Assembly: GCF_014205165.1 (NCBI RefSeq)
Contig: NZ_JACHMZ010000001.1
Span: 6,244,501 to 6,308,500, forward strand
Length of the DNA: 64,000 bases
DNA from: Micromonospora carbonacea
Lineage (GTDB): Bacteria; Actinomycetota; Actinomycetes; Mycobacteriales; Micromonosporaceae
Reading direction: 5' to 3'
Part shown: in pieces, positions 1 through 8,430 of the stretch
Position numbering within the stretch: position 1 is the first letter of the stretch
How the letters are laid out: every line of letters starts with the position of its first letter
The notes under the pieces: model-generated
Told to the model about the DNA's origin: nothing
What the model saw: only the letters and a program-made list of their open reading frames with translations
Database searches by the model: none
Made by a program: the position numbers and the translations under genes

Positions 1-673
1 TCAGATGCTCCCTACGCTGCGTAACCGCTACTTCGCGCGTATCGGTGAGTGCTGCTGCGTGCCGGAACAGGCGGCTGAGTATCTGCTGGTCAGCGCGGTG
101 CTGCAAGCGGAGTGCGCCATCCTGCGGTGTGGCGATCGGCCGCGCGGGCCCCATTATGCTGATTCTGTTCCGAGCGTACTGGTCAAGCTCCGAACATCCG
201 AGCACCAACGGAGCACCATCACGGCTGGCAACCACCGGCGTCGTCGCGCTTGGTGGGCCACCTGTCGGCTCCGACGCCGGCAGCCGTCCAGGGTGTTGCC
301 TCGCCAGTGGTGCCCACCGACGCCTCCCAGGCGACGGCAAGCCGCCGTCGTATACGTCCGCGGTCGACGCCATTTCACATCTATCCGCGCCACCACTCCT
401 ACTCCTCACCGCGATACCCAAGATGCCTAGAAGCGACGCGGATCCACTGCCCTGGCCCACAAGAGGCGCCGCGAGGGCCTGCGGTCAGCGGGTCTTCATC
501 GTCGCCCGCTTGCGCGGCGGCGTCATCAGCTCGGCGATCCCGGGGATCGTAGGCGGCACGAGGCGGTAGTACGCGCCTCAAGAACGCTGTCTCGAATAGG
601 TCGGCAGCGTCGATGACCTCGGCTGTGATCACCTGAAGCTCGCCTCAGGTATCCGTGTTGCTACCGCCATCCT
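1..673. other. No recognisable gene
   Basis: Several overlapping open frames run on both strands, but none gives a protein I recognise or has a convincing ribosome-binding site with continuous codon bias. The stretch lies downstream of the leftward CHAT gene and may hold the decayed end of a neighbouring gene that begins outside the window. Confidence 0.5.
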
Positions 674-3600
674 TCAACCCCCGATGTGCACAAACGACGC
701 CCAGACGCTCGGATTCCTCGGAAAGCGGTTGCGCAGGCTGCGTAGCGTCTCCTGCAGAGCCCAGGCGGACGCGGAGGACTCGAGCCGACCGGCCACGATG
801 ATGCGCCGGTACACGGAGATGCTGACCTCGGCGGCCCGCCGGTCGGGCACCGACCAGAGCGTACCGATGACGCGTCGGTATCCGACGTGGTGCAGCGCCG
901 CGGCAACGGTCAGCCCCTCGTCCAACAGCCGAACCCCGCCGACGGCCGTTTTGCAGGCCGAGAGGAAGGCAAGGTCACCGCGCAGCGCCGGCGCACCGGC
1001 GCGCAGATCCGCCACAGTGAGAAATCCGTCGTGCACCGCGAGCCCGTTGCGGCCGGGATTCCGCAGATCCTGTATGCCGTGACAGCTGAAGTGCGCGACC
1101 CGGTGCTCAGCGACCTGCGCGACGACCGCTGCGCGCGTGGCCCGCGTACCCACCAGCTCAGTGAGATCTCCGCCGGTCAGCTCACGCAGCGCGTCGAGTT
1201 CACGGACGGCGTTGGGCAGCGGATCCGATCCGGGAGTCGCTGGCTGGATCACGGCGAGGACATCGGTCACCGACGTAGTGGCTTCCGGCTCGCGGCGCTC
1301 GGTCAGTGCGCGCACCGTCGGCGTGTACGACGCGACCACCCGGTCCAAGGCGCTCTCCCGGCCGTCGATGCTGGTGGCGGCGTGCAGCGGAAGCAATGTC
1401 AACGGGCCGGTGGGACACCACCAGACGCGGTGGTCGGGCCCAGGTGGGCATATCTCGGCGAGCACCGGGGCGACCACGGTCCGCCACAGCCAGGACAGCG
1501 TCGCGGTGATGGCCTTCTCGTGGGTGGCCGGGTCACCGCCGACGTCGGCCGTCTCATGGGCGCGCAGCAGTTCGTTGGTCAGGTCGTACGCGTCGTCGAA
1601 GGTCAGGTCGGGCAGCCGGACGACCCGTACGCCGTCGGGTCTGGTCAGAAGCAGGGCGTCACAGCGGTGCCGGCTGACGGTGACAACGACCGTGGTGCCG
1701 TCCGGAAGCCCGGCACGCAGTTGCTCGAATGTCGGCAGCCTGAGGAAACGGGAAAGGCCCGGTAGCCGACGTGCCCGTGTCACCGCAGCTTCCCACGCTT
1801 GCGCGGCGGTCATCCGTTGCTCGTGGGCTCGCGGGTCGGCGGGAGACACACTGGGGTCGCGGTCGAGCACCGTACGCAGGGCTTGCAGTTGCGCGGCCAG
1901 CTCCGGGGACGCGGCAACCACCTCGGAGAGGTCACCGCGGGTGGCAAGCCACTGCCCCCACAGCACTGCTCGGCCACCTTCGACCAGTTCAACGGCCTCT
2001 TCAGGGCGGCCCGCCTCGATCGCGGCGGCCGCCGCGTCATCGATCAGGCCGGCATACGCACCCACAAGATCCTCGCGTTCGGTCGTCGGCAGGCCGCGCC
2101 AGGCGACAAGAGGCAGCAGTTCGACCGCTGTCCGATAGGCGGTCACGTTCTGTGCGCTGCCGAACTGCAGATCTGATTCCAGATCTGCCCAGGTGCGGGC
2201 GGCGTCCAGGCGGAGCTTCGCGGGGGCGAAGACCGATTCGGCGGCCTCCCGGAATAGCGCGGCGGCCTCTCTGGCGTCGGCGGTGTCCGTCGACCGCTGA
2301 AAGCGGGCCATCAGCGATTGGCCTAGGTTCAGCGCATCGAGAGCTCGGGAGGGGTCATCCGTGTTCAGGGTGGCGTGCCCGGTTCGGCCGGCGTCGACGG
2401 CGGCGTCCAGGTCGGCACGATCGCCGGTGCATCCGAACAAAGCTCGGAGCCCGATGCCGAGGTTGACCGACGCTGGGCCGTAGAACCGGTGCTCCGGTTC
2501 GATTGCGGCGAGCGCTGTGCGGAGCATGTCGACCGCCTCACGGACATCTCCCACTTCGTTTGTAGCGTGATAACGGTCCAGCAGGGCGCATCCCAGATGG
2601 ATGGCGCACGGCACGACGTGGGGGCTACCGTCCCGTGCCGTACGAAGACCATGACGTGCCGCGTCAATGGCCGCCTCCAGATCCGCGTTATCAGCGGCCA
2701 GCCGGAACCTCTCCCGCAGCGCCGCGCTGTAGTTCGACCACATCGCTGCCGCCTCATGGTGGTCCCGAGCGATGTCGAGCGCCTCGGCACCCGCTGTGAT
2801 CGCTTGGTTGAGATCATCGCGGTGCCGGTAGTGCTCGTAGCGGATCCGCAGCAGGTTGCCCAAGTTGGTGAGGTGACCGGCACGCCTCATGCGGTCGGCA
2901 TCTCGGGCGGTCACCGCCTCTCGCGCCGCGGTTACCGCGGCTGTCAGGTCCGCCGGCCGCCCGGTCATCTCAAACAAGCTGCCCAGTGTGACTGCGAGAG
3001 TCGACAGCGCGCCGGCTCGTAGGGGGTCCCCGGCAGGCATCAGCTCGACCCGCCGGCGGGCCAAGTCCGCCGATCGAGCGAGATCGTCGTGCCGACGCGT
3101 GAGCTGAAAACGGTGTCGCAGGGCGACAGCCAGGTTGGACGACAGGATGTGCGTTCCCCGCTCGTCCGCGCCGGGCAGTTCCTCGTCGATCAGCGCGATG
3201 ACCTCATCCAGTACCGCGAGGTCCGCGAAGCCGCGCAGCATCAGAGCACCGGCGAGGTTGGCGACCAGCACCGGCGTCTGCGGGTCGCCGGCCGTCCGTG
3301 CCAGCGTGACGGCTTCGCGGTAGGCGCGTACAGCATCATCGGCATCGCCGGGTTGCGGCCGGTGCCGACAGCGTGCGGCCAGTGCGGCGCCCCATTGAGC
3401 CAGCGCCGCGATCCGGCGCTCGACGGCGGCCGGGTCATCGGGACTGTCGCCCGCCGGGCGCAGGCCCAGCACCGGCCAGAGGGGCTGCGGCACCCGCTCG
3501 GGGGACAGCGGGGCGATGTAACCGAAGAACTGTTTGGCTGCCAGGTAGTCGAGTTCCTGCCGGCCGGGCGGTAGCACTCGATACCGGGCCCAGTGCAGCG

Positions 3601-3787
3601 CTGCCACGATGTACAGTGCGCTGGCGATGCCCTGCTGATCGAAACGACCGGCCCGCACGGCCTGCAGCACCGATCGCGCGTCGGACAGCGCCTCGTCGGA
3701 GGTGACCACGGCACCGTCGTGGTTCTCCACGAACGACCGGACCCGGTCGGCCAGCGCGGTCAGCAGCACCTCGTCAGCATGCTCCAT
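674..3787 (-). CDS. TPR-repeat CHAT-domain (caspase-like) protein
   Basis: A 1037-residue cytoplasmic protein. Roughly residues 150-570 form helical TPR-like repeats with recurring NLG/ALR/DLA patterns. The C-terminal ~300 residues are a CHAT domain, the caspase/separase-type cysteine peptidase module: the segment WWCPTGPLTLLPLHAA is followed by HFSCHG (His903) and LSACKTA (Cys945), which give the catalytic His-Cys dyad. CHAT proteins act as proteolytic effectors or signal-activated proteases in bacterial conflict systems; TPRs normally bind the partner or activator. It is divergent from the CHAT gene starting at 3861 with only 73 bp between them, so the two are probably co-regulated. The substrate is unknown. 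The C-terminal half resembles the CHAT protein at 48351-51788 more closely than its immediate neighbour. Confidence 0.85.
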   Translation of the reverse strand: MEHADEVLLTALADRVRSFVENHDGAVVTSDEALSDARSVLQAVRAGRFDQQGIASALYIVAALHWARYRVLPPGRQELDYLAAKQFFGYIAPLSPERVPQPLWPVLGLRPAGDSPDDPAAVERRIAALAQWGAALAARCRHRPQPGDADDAVRAYREAVTLARTAGDPQTPVLVANLAGALMLRGFADLAVLDEVIALIDEELPGADERGTHILSSNLAVALRHRFQLTRRHDDLARSADLARRRVELMPAGDPLRAGALSTLAVTLGSLFEMTGRPADLTAAVTAAREAVTARDADRMRRAGHLTNLGNLLRIRYEHYRHRDDLNQAITAGAEALDIARDHHEAAAMWSNYSAALRERFRLAADNADLEAAIDAARHGLRTARDGSPHVVPCAIHLGCALLDRYHATNEVGDVREAVDMLRTALAAIEPEHRFYGPASVNLGIGLRALFGCTGDRADLDAAVDAGRTGHATLNTDDPSRALDALNLGQSLMARFQRSTDTADAREAAALFREAAESVFAPAKLRLDAARTWADLESDLQFGSAQNVTAYRTAVELLPLVAWRGLPTTEREDLVGAYAGLIDDAAAAAIEAGRPEEAVELVEGGRAVLWGQWLATRGDLSEVVAASPELAAQLQALRTVLDRDPSVSPADPRAHEQRMTAAQAWEAAVTRARRLPGLSRFLRLPTFEQLRAGLPDGTTVVVTVSRHRCDALLLTRPDGVRVVRLPDLTFDDAYDLTNELLRAHETADVGGDPATHEKAITATLSWLWRTVVAPVLAEICPPGPDHRVWWCPTGPLTLLPLHAATSIDGRESALDRVVASYTPTVRALTERREPEATTSVTDVLAVIQPATPGSDPLPNAVRELDALRELTGGDLTELVGTRATRAAVVAQVAEHRVAHFSCHGIQDLRNPGRNGLAVHDGFLTVADLRAGAPALRGDLAFLSACKTAVGGVRLLDEGLTVAAALHHVGYRRVIGTLWSVPDRRAAEVSISVYRRIIVAGRLESSASAWALQETLRSLRNRFPRNPSVWASFVHIGG

Positions 3788-3860
3788 CCCCGCATTGTCG
3801 CGGAGACTCGCCGGTGTCCGTCGCTCCGTCTATTCTCGGCCGTGACGGCGGGAGGACGCG
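3788..3860. promoter_or_regulatory. Bidirectional spacer between two CHAT genes
   Basis: This 73-bp gap separates two divergent CHAT-protein genes, so both promoters must lie in it or inside the coding ends. The rightward gene has GGAGG at 3851-3855, five bases before its GTG start. I see no clear -10/-35 boxes. Confidence 0.4.
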
Positions 3861-6860
3861 GTGCCCGATCGCATGGCGTTGGCGGCGGCGGTGCGGGCAG
3901 CCACGACCGGAAGCGAAGCCTGGGTCACGGCGATGGACGAGCTGGCCGAGTCGTGGGCGGGCGATGGTGAACTCGACAACGCCATCAGCATCCGGCGGCA
4001 GGCGCTGGACGGTCTCGGTGCTGAGGTTCCGGCGTGGATGCGTCTCGACTTGTCCACGAACTTCGGCATCGACCTGATGGACCGCTACCGGCGCGACGGC
4101 AGGATCGCCGACCTCAGGGAAGCCTGCGCAATCGCCGAGCAGGTCTGGGCGGCCTCACCGCCTGCTGCCCGGCTCGAGGCCACCGCCACCCTCGCCGGCC
4201 GCCTCGCCACACGATCAGATGTGCCGGGGGAGCCGGAGTCCCTCGAGCGGGCCCGGCAGCTGCTGGAGGACGCACTCATGGCGGCGGCCACCGACGATCC
4301 GGAGCGGCCGGTGGCGATCTCCGCGCTGGCCGGCGTCCACCTGCAGCTCTGGCGGCGCGGCGGCGAGCGAGACCGGCTCGACGCCGCGTTGCGGACCGTG
4401 GCCGCGGGCTTGGAGCAAGCGACGGCGGGTCCCGAGATGGTCAACGTGGCCGGCCTGGTCGCCGAGGTCGCCGAGCAGCGCTACGACCGAGAACTCCTCG
4501 CCCTTGCCGAGCAGCTTGCCCGGTCCGCGATCACGGCCGGACGCCCCGCCACCGCCACGGTCCGGGTGGCGCTGCACCGGTTGCTGGCGTCGGTGCTGCT
4601 CACCCGATACGAGTGGACCGGCGAGCGGGACGCCCTCACCGAGGCGTCGGTGTCCGCCCAGAACGCGGTGCGGGAGGCGACCGTCGACGCGGATCGGGCC
4701 CTGGCGTTGTCTGTCCGGTCGACGGTGCGCTCGGTCATGGCACGACTGCGTGACGACCAGCCCGGGTTCGCCGCCGCGATCAGCGACGCCCGGGCGGCTC
4801 TGGAACTCGTCCGCGGGCAGGGGCGTGACGGCGAGTACGCCACGAACCTCGCCTCCCTGCTGGCCGAGCGCTACGACCTGCTCGGCGACAGCAGCGACCT
4901 AGACAAGGCAATCAGGCTTATCGATCGCCTGCTGGCCGATGGCGTGGACCGGGACACCCTCCCCACCGTCGCCAATAACCAGGCGAACAACCTACTGGCC
5001 CGATTCGAGCTTCGTGCCGAACTTGCCGATCTCGACCGGGCGGTCGCACTCGCAAACGAGGCCGTCGAGGCGACCGCCCCCGACAGCTGGGACCTCGCGG
5101 CGCGCCACGACACCGCGGGCCGTCTCCACGCGGCTCGGGCGCACCATCGCGGCAGCCGGGACGATCTCGTCACCGCCGAACGGCACGCCGAGCAGGCCGT
5201 CGCCGCCACCCGCGAGGGCTCTCCGGACCTGGCGCTGTACCTGAACAACTGGGCAATGTGGCTGACAGATCGATGGGAGCAGGACGATGCGGAGGACGCG
5301 CTGACGCACGCCATCGACCGCCTGCAACAGGCACTGGCGGCGGCAGGCCGGGCCGAGGACGACATCGAGGGGTCCATGACGGCGACGATCGCGTTCAACC
5401 TCGGTGCCCGGCTGCAGGACCGGTTCGACCTCGATCTGCGTCGCGGCCGTACCGACATGAACACCCTGCAACGTGCCGCCGACCTGTTCGACGAGGTGCT
5501 CGGTGCCGGTTACCCGCATCTGGCGGTGGTCGCCGGCAGGCGGCTCGGTGACATCGCCTGGCGGGTGGGGATGTGGCCGGAGGCGGAGCAGGCGTTCCGG
5601 GCCGCGCTGGAGGCAGCCGGGACGCTGACCAGGATACGGCCACGGCATCCCGACAAGGAACGCGCCCGCTCGGGTGTGCAGGGCATTGGGGCGCTGGCCG
5701 CCTTGGCCGCGGTCCGGGCCGGCGACGCCGCGGCGGCCGCCGTCCACCTGGAACAGGCGTCGGCGACACTGATCGCCGAGGCGACGGACATCCGCGCGGA
5801 CACCGCGTCGTTCGCCGGCATCGTGGCGGCAGCCGCAGGCATGGACCGGCATGTGCTGCTGCTCGGCTGTACCCGAGCCGGCGGCGTAGCGGTCCTGGTA
5901 GCGCCGAACGGGAGCGTCCAGTACGTGGAGCTGCCGCAGGCGACCGAACCGGCCGTGGCGGATCAGGCGAGCCGCTTCCGTGAGGCGCTGCGCCGTGCCG
6001 AGGACAGCTCGAACGCGATGCCGATCCTGCTGGAGGCGGCTGACCAGTTCGCCGCCTGGACCCTGGACTCGCTGGTGGCTCCGCTGATGCCACTGGTCGC
6101 CACAGCCGGACGGCTGGCCGTGCTCCCGCTGGGACGGCTGGCCTGGCTGCCGCTCACGACCTGCGGCGAACCGAGCAAACGAGCCGCGCTGGGCGCCTAC
6201 GACCCGATCCTGCTGATCCGGGCCACCGCCCCCAGCCGGAAACCCCCATCCAAGGCCCCCGCCGTCGCGCCCCGAGTCGTAGTGTGGGCCGACACCAGCC
6301 CGGCTGACCGGCCGATCCCGGCCGCGGGGCGCGAGGCGGAACGGGTGGCTCGCCGGCACGCGGGCGCGGTGACGCACATCGACCGCAGCGCCGCGCCCGC
6401 TGGCGGGTTCGCCGACGACACCGTGCTCGACGGCCTGCTCGCCGCTGACATCGTGCACCTTGCCTGTCATTGCGACGTCGACGTCGACCATCCGCAGCAG
6501 ACGGTGCTGCGAGTCCGACCACCGATCCGCGTGGGATTGCGTGCGCACTCGGCGCGAAGGCGCGTCCATGTCGTGCTCAGCGCCTGCGACGCCGCTCTCA
6601 CCGGCGCGACCCTGCCGGACGAGGCTCTGAGCGCCGCGACCGCCTTCCTGCTGGCCGGCGCCGCAGTCGTCACCGCGCCGTTGTGGCCGGTCAACGACAC
6701 CACCGCGCCCGCTCTGATGAGCGATTACCACGCGGAGCTGGCCGCAGGTGTCCCACCAGCGGCAGCGCTGTCCGCGGTACAGAAGCGGTGGGCGCGCCGC
6801 CCGGCATACGTGTGCGGGCCGTGGGTGGTTACCGCATGGCCGGACACGGCGGACGGCTGA
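3861..6860 (+). CDS. TPR-like CHAT-domain protein upstream of a TIR/macro pair
   Basis: A 999-residue protein starting at GTG 3861 with GGAGG five bases upstream. The long N-terminal part (to about residue 640) is alpha-helical, Ala/Leu/Asp-rich and TPR-like. The C-terminus is a CHAT protease domain with HLACH (His870) and LSACDAA (Cys909), followed by the family's usual DEALSAATAFLLAGAAVV helix region and PLWPVND. It is followed after 87 bp, on the same strand, by a TIR-like gene and then a TM-macro gene, which suggests one transcription unit. By analogy with TIR-activated caspase-like immunity (type IV Thoeris), it could be a protease effector responding to a TIR-made nucleotide, but no nucleotide-binding domain is obvious in it. 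It could also work alone or with the divergent CHAT gene. Confidence 0.85.
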   Translation: MPDRMALAAAVRAATTGSEAWVTAMDELAESWAGDGELDNAISIRRQALDGLGAEVPAWMRLDLSTNFGIDLMDRYRRDGRIADLREACAIAEQVWAASPPAARLEATATLAGRLATRSDVPGEPESLERARQLLEDALMAAATDDPERPVAISALAGVHLQLWRRGGERDRLDAALRTVAAGLEQATAGPEMVNVAGLVAEVAEQRYDRELLALAEQLARSAITAGRPATATVRVALHRLLASVLLTRYEWTGERDALTEASVSAQNAVREATVDADRALALSVRSTVRSVMARLRDDQPGFAAAISDARAALELVRGQGRDGEYATNLASLLAERYDLLGDSSDLDKAIRLIDRLLADGVDRDTLPTVANNQANNLLARFELRAELADLDRAVALANEAVEATAPDSWDLAARHDTAGRLHAARAHHRGSRDDLVTAERHAEQAVAATREGSPDLALYLNNWAMWLTDRWEQDDAEDALTHAIDRLQQALAAAGRAEDDIEGSMTATIAFNLGARLQDRFDLDLRRGRTDMNTLQRAADLFDEVLGAGYPHLAVVAGRRLGDIAWRVGMWPEAEQAFRAALEAAGTLTRIRPRHPDKERARSGVQGIGALAALAAVRAGDAAAAAVHLEQASATLIAEATDIRADTASFAGIVAAAAGMDRHVLLLGCTRAGGVAVLVAPNGSVQYVELPQATEPAVADQASRFREALRRAEDSSNAMPILLEAADQFAAWTLDSLVAPLMPLVATAGRLAVLPLGRLAWLPLTTCGEPSKRAALGAYDPILLIRATAPSRKPPSKAPAVAPRVVVWADTSPADRPIPAAGREAERVARRHAGAVTHIDRSAAPAGGFADDTVLDGLLAADIVHLACHCDVDVDHPQQTVLRVRPPIRVGLRAHSARRRVHVVLSACDAALTGATLPDEALSAATAFLLAGAAVVTAPLWPVNDTTAPALMSDYHAELAAGVPPAAALSAVQKRWARRPAYVCGPWVVTAWPDTADG

Positions 6861-6947
6861 CCCAAGCCCGCACCCACGCTGGCGTACCGCTCGGGGGTAT
6901 TCTCCCCGTCTCGCCTCCGCCCGGAACCGACAGGAGTGTCACCACCC

Positions 6948-7490
6948 ATGCCCGACAACCGCGACGTCTTCGTCATCCACGGCCGGGACGAGCAGGCACG
7001 CCGGGCGCTGTGGGGCTTTCTCCGGTCCATCGACCTGCACCCGCTGGACTGGGAGGAGGTCGTGCGGACCACGGGCGGCCCGTCGCCGTACATGGGCGAG
7101 GTCCTCGCCAAAGCCTTCGAGACCAACCAGGCCGCCGTCGTCCTGATGACCCCCGACGACGGCGCGATCCTGCACGAGAGCCTGCGCGACCGCGGCGACC
7201 GGGCATTCGAGGGAGAACTCACCGGTCAGGTCCGCCCCAATGTCCTGCTGGAAGCCGGCATGGCGCTGGCACTCCAGCGAAGCCGCACGGTCATCATCGA
7301 GATCGGGACCCTGCGCCCGGTCTCCGACCTGGCCGGTCTCAACACCATTCACTTCGACGGCACGGTCGAGAGCCTCCACAAGATCGTCCAACGCCTCAAG
7401 GGCGCCGGATGTGTCGTCAACACGAACGGCACCGATTGGTTGGACGTCGACCGATTCAGGAACCTGGCGGCGTACGACCGTACGTTCTGA
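6948..7490 (+). CDS. TIR-like nucleotide-processing protein (PF10137/Cap12 type), candidate Thoeris ThsB
   Basis: A 180-residue single-domain protein. ATG 6948 is chosen because AGGAG lies 11 bases upstream; an in-frame GTG at 6936 overlaps that site and is less likely. It starts with the strand/loop DVFVIHGRD, typical of the predicted nucleotide-binding TIR-like family also found in CBASS (Cap12). It has RPNVLLEAGMALAL, in which Glu102 is at the position of the catalytic Glu of TIR NAD hydrolases. It ends with GTDWLDVDRF. Family members cleave NAD+ either to deplete it or to make a signal. The TM-macro (ThsA-type) gene begins 70 bp downstream, so the best reading is a ThsB-like signal producer. 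A CBASS effector is less likely because no CD-NTase is nearby. Confidence 0.75.
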   Translation: MPDNRDVFVIHGRDEQARRALWGFLRSIDLHPLDWEEVVRTTGGPSPYMGEVLAKAFETNQAAVVLMTPDDGAILHESLRDRGDRAFEGELTGQVRPNVLLEAGMALALQRSRTVIIEIGTLRPVSDLAGLNTIHFDGTVESLHKIVQRLKGAGCVVNTNGTDWLDVDRFRNLAAYDRTF

Positions 7491-7560
7491 CACCTCGGTC
7501 CGAGATGGCATTGCGACATGCCGCAGTCCTCGACGAGGATCGCAGCATGGACGGCAGTCG

Positions 7561-8406
7561 ATGACTCAGCGGGCACTGCGTATCTGGGCCACCCAGTCCT
7601 TCGCCGCCTTCGGCGTGTTCGCCCTGCTGGCCCAGTCCTACCAGGCGGTCTGGGACCGCTCGCCGTTTCCGGGCCATGCGGGTCTGGTCGCCGTCGTGAT
7701 GGCCGCCGGGTCGATCGCGTTCGGGCTGCTCCGCGCCCGTCCGGCCTCGGCGGTGACCCGGTCGTTCGACCATCCCCGTTGCCGGATCGCGATCGTCCCG
7801 GGAGACCTGTTCGAGCAGCAGGACGCACATCTGGTCATCGGGTTCACCGACGTGTTCGACACCGATCCGGCTGACAGCAGGATCGTAAATGAGGGGAGCG
7901 TCCAGGCACAGTTCCTCAGTCGTGAGTACGACGGCGACCTGAACCGGCTGGACGCCGACCTGCGGACCGCACTGGCCGGTGAGCCGACCCGGTCGACGGT
8001 ACTCCGGGCCGACAAGGCCCACGGGAAGCTAGACCGCTACCCGCTCGGAACCGTGGCCGTACTGGGCATGCCACGCCGGCACTTCTTCTGTGTCGCCTAC
8101 AGCACGATGTCCGGCGGTCTGGTCGCACGTTCCTCGGCGGATGTCCTGTGGCACAGCCTCTCCCGGCTATGGGACGCGGTGGAAGAACATGGCGGGCGGC
8201 AGCCACTGGCCATGCCGGTCACCGGTGCGGCCCTGGCCCGGGTGGACGCACTGGACCAGCAGTCGATCGTGCGGCTCATCCTTCTGTCGTTCGTCGCCGC
8301 ATCCCGTGAACGCCTGCGCACCAGTCAGCTCCGCATCGTGCTGCGACCGGAGGATTTCGCCAGGATAGATCGTTTGGAGCTCCGGGCATTCCTCGACTCC
8401 CTTTAG
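7561..8406 (+). CDS. thsA: Two-helix membrane protein with ThsA-type macro domain (type II Thoeris-like effector)
   Basis: A 281-residue protein with ATG 7561. Residues about 6-28 and 40-58 are hydrophobic helices (for example SFAAFGVFALLAQSY). The rest is a macro-like domain with the ThsA signature order: CRIAIVPGDLF, then IGFTDVFDTD, then IVNEGSVQAQFL, then YPLGTVAVL, then MPVTGAALARV. This is the DUF6430/ThsA-macro arrangement. In type II Thoeris the macro domain binds an ADP-ribose-derived signal made by the TIR partner, and the membrane helices are thought to carry the toxic output. The TIR-like gene lies directly upstream on the same strand. Family assignment is by motif order from memory; activity is inferred. 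Confidence 0.75.
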   Translation: MTQRALRIWATQSFAAFGVFALLAQSYQAVWDRSPFPGHAGLVAVVMAAGSIAFGLLRARPASAVTRSFDHPRCRIAIVPGDLFEQQDAHLVIGFTDVFDTDPADSRIVNEGSVQAQFLSREYDGDLNRLDADLRTALAGEPTRSTVLRADKAHGKLDRYPLGTVAVLGMPRRHFFCVAYSTMSGGLVARSSADVLWHSLSRLWDAVEEHGGRQPLAMPVTGAALARVDALDQQSIVRLILLSFVAASRERLRTSQLRIVLRPEDFARIDRLELRAFLDSL

Positions 8407-8430
8407 GGCGTCTCTGCTGGGGTGGACGGT

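Noticed and set aside
4992..6731. A 579-residue minus-strand frame inside the CHAT gene at 3861
   Set aside because: Gln/Arg/Gly-rich shadow without start signal or domain.
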